Source: Owenia fusiformis (lineage: Eukaryota; Annelida; Polychaeta; Sabellida; Oweniidae). Taken from it: DNA of 64,000 nucleotides. Positions 57,996 to 64,000 of the stretch are shown here, piece after piece. Every line of letters starts with the position of its first letter. Positions within the stretch are counted from its first letter, which is position 1. The notes under the pieces were generated by a model, which did no database searches, was not told where the DNA came from, and saw nothing but the letters and a program-made list of their open reading frames with translations. A program made the translations under genes and the position numbers. The DNA lies in assembly GCA_903813345.2 (NCBI GenBank), contig CAIIXF020000012.1:17861520-17925519 (forward strand), given 5' to 3'.

Positions 57996-58430
57996 TTGAT
58001 CCCAAAAATGCGGCAGATTTTGAAAAAATTCGGTAGTTTTTGCGGTAGATTTTTGAAAAAATTGTACTTTATCGGAAGTTTTTGAAAAATGCGGTAGTTT
58101 TACGGTAGATTTTTGAAAAACTGTAGTTTTGCGGAAGATTTTGTAAAATACGGTATTTTGTCAGTAGATTTTGAAAAAATTCGGTAGTTTTTGCGATAGA
58201 TTTTTGAAAAACGGTAGTTTTGCGGAAGATTTTGAAAAATGCGGTAGTTTTACGGTAGATTTTGAAAAAAATGCGGTAGTTTTTACGGTAGATTTTTGAT
58301 AAAACTGTAGTTTTGCGGAAAATTTTGAAAAAATGCGGTAGTTTTACGGTAGATTTTTTAAAAATGCGGTAGTTTTTGCGGAAGATTTTGAAAAAATGCG
58401 GTAGTTTTTGCGTAGATTTTGACACACTTC
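57996..58430. repeat. Degenerate tandem array of GCGGTAGTTTTTGCGGTAGA units
   Basis: Units of about 25-50 bp combine TGCGGTAGTTTT, GCGGTAGATTTT and GAAAAAAT. Related single motifs (ACGGTAGATTTT) continue scattered through 58738-59010. The 118-residue minus-strand frame across it is repetitive and not a gene. Confidence 0.75.
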
Positions 58431-59669
58431 AATGAATAAATGATATAGTATGTTTTTCTAACACCGCATGCATGGAACTCTTTCTTAAACAGACTTACAA
58501 TTTGAACACTTCAGTGTTTATAGTAGAACCTGTGGTAGTTGGACACTGTGTTTTTGCATTGCGATACTCCCCATGCAGTGTGTTGACTGATTACACGCCA
58601 GCTTACTTAGTTACTTACTAATTAAGTACGCAATAACCATTGTCACAGACCTGCCGACACCTATTTATTTTCGGGTTGGTAATGGAATATTACAAGGGCA
58701 ATACGAGAAGAATTCAATTTTCAGAATTTCCAAATAATAACGGTAGATTTTACGATAGTTTGAACAAGAATACTGTTAATTCTAGCAGAAATACGGTAGA
58801 TTTTCAAATATTAACGGTATATTTTACGGCCGTTCTTATAGAAAAATCGAATTATAATAAAATATTTTACGGTAGATTTCGGTAAAATTACGGTAGATTT
58901 TTACGGTCGTTTTTCGGGGAAAAAACGGTTAATTTTTATACGTTAGTTTGTCATTTTGTTACGGAAAAACAAAAATTTTACGCTAGATTCCCGTAAAAAT
59001 ACGGTAGGTTGGCAGTTATGTCTGTTATAATAAATAGAATAAATAATCAATTTATATTGTACAGCTAGTTTTGTCTTCAGTTTGGAAAGTTTAACTGTGA
59101 TTTTACTGATGACAAATCTTGTGCTTTAAATTCCATGTTTGCGTAGTACATATAAATATTTTTTAATTGTAAGGCTATGATTTTAACAACGACAACATTG
59201 ATTTAATCCCAATCAGGCTACACTAATAGAGGACATCCATCAAGTCCCTTTCAGCGGTGTCAGAAATCCAAGGCTGATCTGGCGGAATACATATTTACAT
59301 GGTAGAGATGATACATTTTTTCCAACAGCTTACTGTCGGTTTCCGCAACATGGATGCGTGATTAGTGACTATAGAGTCAAAGATCGTATCCGGGCGCATC
59401 TTAGTTTGCAATTTGTAAGATAATTAAACAAAACACCTGGATTGAGAGACGCAAAACAATATATTGATGCCAGAGAAGTTCGTCAATATTTCTTTCGAGG
59501 AGGAGTAGGCAAGGATACAACATGATTGTCAAGTGACTGACCGTGGTGTTGTCGGATGCCAACATGATTTAGAACGTTTAATCAGGCTTGTTTGGTGGGC
59601 GAGGGCCTTGTCGCGCTAAAGTTACATTTCAAATCGGTAATTATTGGTGGTATAAGAATAGGCGTGTCA

Positions 59670-60053
59670 CATGGGGGATTGAATCCCAGAGTTCCAACTC
59701 GATATTCTGCCATTTTTGTAGTCATGTTGAGATTACAAAATTCAAGATCAAACAGCCGCCTTTTTTCACTTCAGAATTTGAATCGCGAGTTTTCCCGGAG
59801 TTTTGATCTTATTTCCTTACAAAAATTTCGCACGTGTTATATTAGTTCAAATCTTTTGGATTGCTTATTATGAATTTATAGTCAATTATGATATCAGAAA
59901 ATAACGACATTGCAATGTTGTAGTCGATAAAGGTCAAGGTCATTAGAATATCAGCCATTCTCTTCGCAGTTTATTTGTACTAAAGCACTAAAACAAAATG
60001 TTTTTAGATTAAAAATATAGAGTTGCTGGGACCCTGGGAGCCAATCCACCTTG
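59670..60053 (-). mobile_element. 384-bp MITE, family with 9-bp target duplication (copy B)
   Basis: In reverse orientation it matches copy A (17691-17995) over the ends (CCTGGGAGCCAATCCACCTTG at the right) and several inner blocks (GATTCAAATTCTGAAGTGAA; GTCGTTATTTTCTGA). The flanks GGCGTGTCA (59661-59669) and GGCGTGTCG (60054-60062) are an eight-of-nine target duplication. Confidence 0.7.
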
Positions 60054-61471
60054 GGCGTGTCGTATATAGGGGCCTAGCCTGGGAATCTAAGATAGGTGAG
60101 ACAAATTACCTGCAAAGATCACCATATGATTCAACCAAGGTTGACGTTCCTCTGATTCCTAAAAATGACCATGTAAAAATATCGATTTGAAGTTAAGAAT
60201 ATTAGACATAAAAAAGATAGAAAATAAAGAAAATGTCTCCAGAATGACTGGCTAATTTATATTTCTTCGCTATCGTATTTAGAACTAACATATCGAATAA
60301 CAACCAAAATACAACCTTTTTTGCGAAGAGAGTATAAGATTGCTGGATTAATCAATGGTTTTGATTAAAGAAAGACTTACATTTCGTGCTATTTCCCGAC
60401 ATTGAGTATTTTAACAAAACAATGACACATTGAGCAGAGCTGATTTATCTATTTAAAATCTCCGGACTCAGGAAATCAGATTTTCATCGATTGTCGGATG
60501 CGATTATTGTTACAAAGTCCCCACTAAATAAAATATCAGAAACCTTCTATATTTATACCCTCGATACAGAGTTTGAATTAAGAGATTATTTGTAGATCAT
60601 GCATGGAGAAACAAAGAAACGATCGTAGTTATTTTAGTTATTGATAAAAGTACTAATTATGTTGGTATTTTCATGTAGCTGTGATGTAACAATAGGTGGT
60701 GAGGACGTACAAGGCATGGGTAGCGCATCTCGAGGCAATGCCCGGGATTGTACTTCAAAAGTACTATATATCGTTACCTTCATCTTTTCCATAGTGGAAT
60801 CTTCATTTCATTAAAAGAACAACAAAATAATTCACAATACCATGATTTGATATTAAGAATATCCCCTGACAGAGTTGAAATGTTTAACACTAACCTTTGA
60901 TTATTTTTCAAAATGTAAACGCCCAATTTTGTCAAATATTGACACTGTTTAGAGGCTTCTTGTAAAGAAAAATCACGCTAATATCTGGGTTTTAAAATTT
61001 AAATAATACCCAGAAAACTATATTTGAGGAAAAGTTCAATACTATTTTAAAATAATAAAACCTCTAGGAAACATGTGAGCCCAGTGCCTATGGTACTATT
61101 TACTTTTTCTATTTTGCTTGTTTCATTTAAAATATGTGTTTCTCCCATTGGACAAATCCTATATCTAAAACCACTCAATACATAACAACTATTATATTTG
61201 GTGATTTTCAAGCAAGTGTATCACATTTATAATTGTAAGACACGTGCAATAGATCTATACCGGTGACTCGTATCTGGAATACACGCAGTGTCTTGTTTTG
61301 TAAATGTTAGCTGCACAGTGCATGTAGAGAGGTAAGACAATATGGTGTTGGTAAAATGATTTGTTTGTTTTAAAATCATTTGAGGACACAGAAGAGCCAA
61401 GCCTATGTCTTGCTTACTTGTTTGTTCAGTCTCGTTAAACAACACAAACAATTACACCTTCACTCTTTATA

Positions 61472-61761
61472 CAGGGTGTACATAGTCGTTCTCCCCCTTG
61501 ATTTCAAGAGTATGAACTTTTGTGCATAAAAGTGCACAAAGTTGAGCTAGTCAAAACTTCTCGTAGAGTTGCTCCATGGAGCCTAGTTTTAAGGTACTAA
61601 AGAAAAATTCATGCAGATATCATAAAGACAAAAAAAGTTAGTGGATGTTAAAATTGAGCATCTTCGAATTCCAAGTGGTTATAACACTGAAGTTGGAGCA
61701 ACTAATACCTTGAGAATCAAGATGAAAATTGAGCTGGAGAACATATTTATTTGACACACTG
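61472..61761. mobile_element. Possible diverged TACAGGGTGT-type element
   Basis: CAGGGTGTACAT at the left and GACACACTG at the right are imperfect inverted ends flanked by TA on both sides. Only the ends support the call. Confidence 0.35.
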
Positions 61762-62515
61762 TACAAAGAGAGAAATAAGATTCAATGTTTTTCTCGTCAG
61801 TGTTTTCTTTGGGGAATTTTTCTCATATGATACTGCTTACATATTGGGAGTACCCCAATTCAAAATGCCTCTAGACACTGTTTTTTAAAACAATTGAGTA
61901 CTCTGACGACTTCAACCCTAAAATGAACAATAAATGGGTTTGTATCTTTCATCTAATTAGATATTTATTTTGCATACGGATCAAAATTCGGCAGTTTGTA
62001 TTTGCTTGGCATCAACCACACCGACCAATGCAAAATATTTATAGAGTTACCAAAATTGCCCCCTCTAACTAGCACTGCCTCTTTTAGCTGTAAAATCATG
62101 ATTTATCCGATGTTTTTCTACGCTCCTCGTATGATGTGCTATTGGATTGGCTTACAAGTGGTAGTGGTACAAAATTGTTCCAGTCTCTTGCTGCTTGCCG
62201 CTTAGCTATCGCTTCTAGTACGGCGCTGAGACGGGGAATGGACAAGTGGAATCTACAATCAAGCGGACTAACATCTTTTGCTTTCACTTGTTCACTTCTC
62301 AGTGAAGGACTGCAGGGATAAAAACTTACATCACTGTACTAATCTCAAAACATAATTGCTTATATATGTATAGATGCAAAGAAAGGTGCTTTCAATTAGA
62401 GGAATAGCAATCTGGCTTGGCTATTGCCATGAAGTGTGATGCTTCCAATCTGTAGGGCTAATTAGGACCCGTTTCGTTAAGTACAACAGCGATCGCCCCG
62501 CTGGATTGAAAGGAA

Positions 62516-62681
62516 ATGTCCCAAATTCAGATGAATTGGAGACCATGGCGCGGGCTCGTCACGCTGATAACGCAGGGGCTGGTTATGTATGCGTACGCAT
62601 ACGCAACAAAGGAACCTGTGAGAACAGAAGTGTTACAAGGGAAACTAGAAGGAGTCAGGATTACACGAAACGATAACTTCG
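62516..62681 (+). CDS. Possible first exon of a secreted carboxylesterase/cholinesterase-like gene (partial)
   Basis: From the ATG at 62516 the frame gives a basic head, a hydrophobic stretch (GLVTLITQGLVMYAYAYA) that could be a signal peptide, then EPVRTEVLQGKLEGVRI. The pattern P-V-x-T-x-x-x-G-x-L-x-G-V-R is how mature carboxylesterases, cholinesterases and neuroligins start, and in many of these genes an intron follows soon after. A weak donor (G|GTTCGT) ends the exon at 62681; without splicing the frame runs into AT-rich intron-like text. No second exon (FxGIPYA-type) is seen before the window ends, so the gene would continue beyond it. This is tentative. Confidence 0.3.
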
Positions 62682-64000
62682 GTTCGTATTTTATTTGCAA
62701 TGGTGATATTTTACTACTATTTTATTTTATGAATTTAGTTTATATTCTGGTATTCACTTTTATAATCGAAAGAACGGTTGTTATTATGTAAAAAAGGAAA
62801 ACCCAAACCGAAATATATCTCACCTCATTTTTCAAAAATAGCACTCTGACATTATAACACAAATCATGCAATTCCCCAAACTAAGCATTACACTATTTAG
62901 CGGGATGATAAATTTAAAGTGAAAAATCGGCGAAAAGTGGCAAAATTGATATTGAAAAAGCTCATGGTTAGAGCTGCTCACGGTGTAAGTAAAGTATTAG
63001 ATTGAATAAACCTTGAAACACTTACTGCGTGTGATTCCCAGGTGTCATACATTAACAGAAAGTAAATCTTCGAAAAGCGATTTACAATTGTATTACGTAC
63101 TAAAGAGCAAAAGACGCGAAGGGGAAAAGTCTAGCTATAATCTTTGTAATAAAAATGCATCTAGTTGACCTTTAATTTTCAGGTCGATTTATCTCAAAGT
63201 TGTAATTTTTTCAAATTAGGCTAATTTTTGGAAGTGAGGCCGAAATGGGTATTTTAGACCAATTTTTAAGTCAATCGGTTTACACGAATTTCACGGGTTA
63301 GATCATCTTATTAATCACTCACTGAGAAGTGTGAGGGGGTGTTTAAAATTCCCTACTTCATTTTGACGACACTTTCACGTGTTAACTGCGTATTCAGCGC
63401 CAGAGCACCACCTTTCCCAGACCTCCCCAATTATGACCCACTTCAAGGTCGCGATGGAACCGTGTCTTATGATTGGTGGATGTCGTACCATGACACCCTC
63501 CTTTGTCACGAGGCGTGGGTGGCTCAACGCCGTCAACGTCGTTGTCTCTCCAAATAGGAATTGTAATGGGACCCTTTAGATTCAACACATAATTGCTTCT
63601 AAATCTGAGTCGAGATATTTTCACATTATACGCCATGTTTGACATTTGAACGAGTAAAATGACGCAGTTTAACGTCTAATAGGTACATAGCCCATGACAA
63701 GAGCCAATTCATCAAATTAATGTTTTAAAATTGGTAAAATACGGACTAATACGATTTACGAGGAACACTACCCTAGAGAGCGTATCCCACGACTGTTCAA
63801 ATTCTATATTTGTCGAACTCTTCACGTTGTAGCACGCGTTTAGAATTATTTTTATTAGCGACAAATCAATGAAGTTTTATCTTACGTTTAGTAGGCATTT
63901 AAAAAGCGATACATTAGTACGGAGTGTGTATCATGTGTTATTGGTGTTCTTACAAATGCTTAACTTGATTTGTTCAATAAGCCAGTCGGGAATATAAATT
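62682..64000. other. Intronic or intergenic, nothing recognised
   Basis: Mostly AT-rich. 63380-63560 has somewhat higher GC and overlapping open frames on both strands, but none matches a family that I know and no splice logic supports them. Confidence 0.4.

Larger units (their letters stand above)
55940..62515. other. Intergenic with small elements
   Basis: It contains a poly-C run (56101), an inverted-repeat element (57811-57960), an AT-rich tandem block (57996-58430, with dispersed relatives to 59010), MITE copy B (59670-60053) and a weak TIR element (61472-61761). I see no convincing gene. Confidence 0.45.

Noticed and set aside
58069-58425. 118-residue minus-strand repetitive frame
   Set aside because: Runs through a degenerate AT-rich tandem array.
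59220-59420. Possible exon fragments in a slightly GC-richer stretch
   Set aside because: No frame stays open long enough and no motif stands out.
62096-62287. Minus-strand 63-residue frame without low complexity (PLDCRFHLSIPRLSAVLEA)
   Set aside because: Looks faintly exon-like, but there are no convincing flanking splice sites and no family that I recognise.
63339-63645. Overlapping frames on both strands in a GC-richer patch
   Set aside because: Considered as a second esterase exon, but it has none of the expected motifs (for example a GIPYA-type block) and no good acceptor in phase.

Overview
This is a piece of an animal nuclear genome: AT-rich, gene-sparse and repeat-heavy, with spliced genes whose introns follow GT..AG. 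The gene set (fibrinogen-related secreted protein, RING/B-box TRIM-like protein, multi-exon trypsin-like protease, PTB-domain protein) and the many short inverted-repeat elements with satellite-like cores suggest a marine invertebrate. A lophotrochozoan such as a bivalve or brachiopod is my best guess, but the sequence does not prove it.

Layout. 1-4860: a decayed 4-kb mobile element (418-4437) with long inverted ends and a broken gene, next to two direct copies of a 0.4-kb palindromic repeat. 6059-8193: an inverted-repeat element with a 347-bp tandem core. 9307-10293: a single-exon type II membrane glycosyltransferase-like gene whose last codons are supplied by a Penelope-like element insertion (10282-10909). 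11990-12680: a short satellite. 12859-13809 and 15591-16538: a dead and an intact copy of a fibrinogen-related gene. 19960-23595: a three-exon gene for a 600-residue protein with about 12 membrane spans. 25103-27016: a single-exon TRIM-like gene. 29787-31975: a 40/41-bp satellite. 34195-35586: an unrecognised basic, disordered protein. 38851-41075: a 2.2-kb foldback element. 44572-46725: a PTB-domain protein with proline-rich and RS-rich tail. 50693-55939: a seven-exon trypsin-like serine protease. 62516 onward: possibly the first exon of an esterase-like gene. The rest is intergenic DNA with at least ten small inverted-repeat elements, several with target-site duplications I could define.

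The most unusual feature is in the protease gene. Two of its introns are filled by tandem arrays copied from the adjacent exon edge. Intron 3 (51605-53460) repeats the end of the catalytic-His exon together with its splice donor about 28 times. Intron 6 (55130-55780) repeats the splice acceptor together with the start of the catalytic-Ser exon about ten times. The intron-6 unit is 51 bp (17 codons), is open in the coding frame and joins in phase to the real exon, so use of an upstream acceptor would add multiples of 17 residues just before the active-site GDSGGP. I know of no named system that does this; it is readable directly from the sequence and testable with RNA data.

The genes do not form an operon or an obvious pathway. 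They look like independent animal genes separated by transposon-derived DNA. All calls come from reading the sequence; no database search was run.
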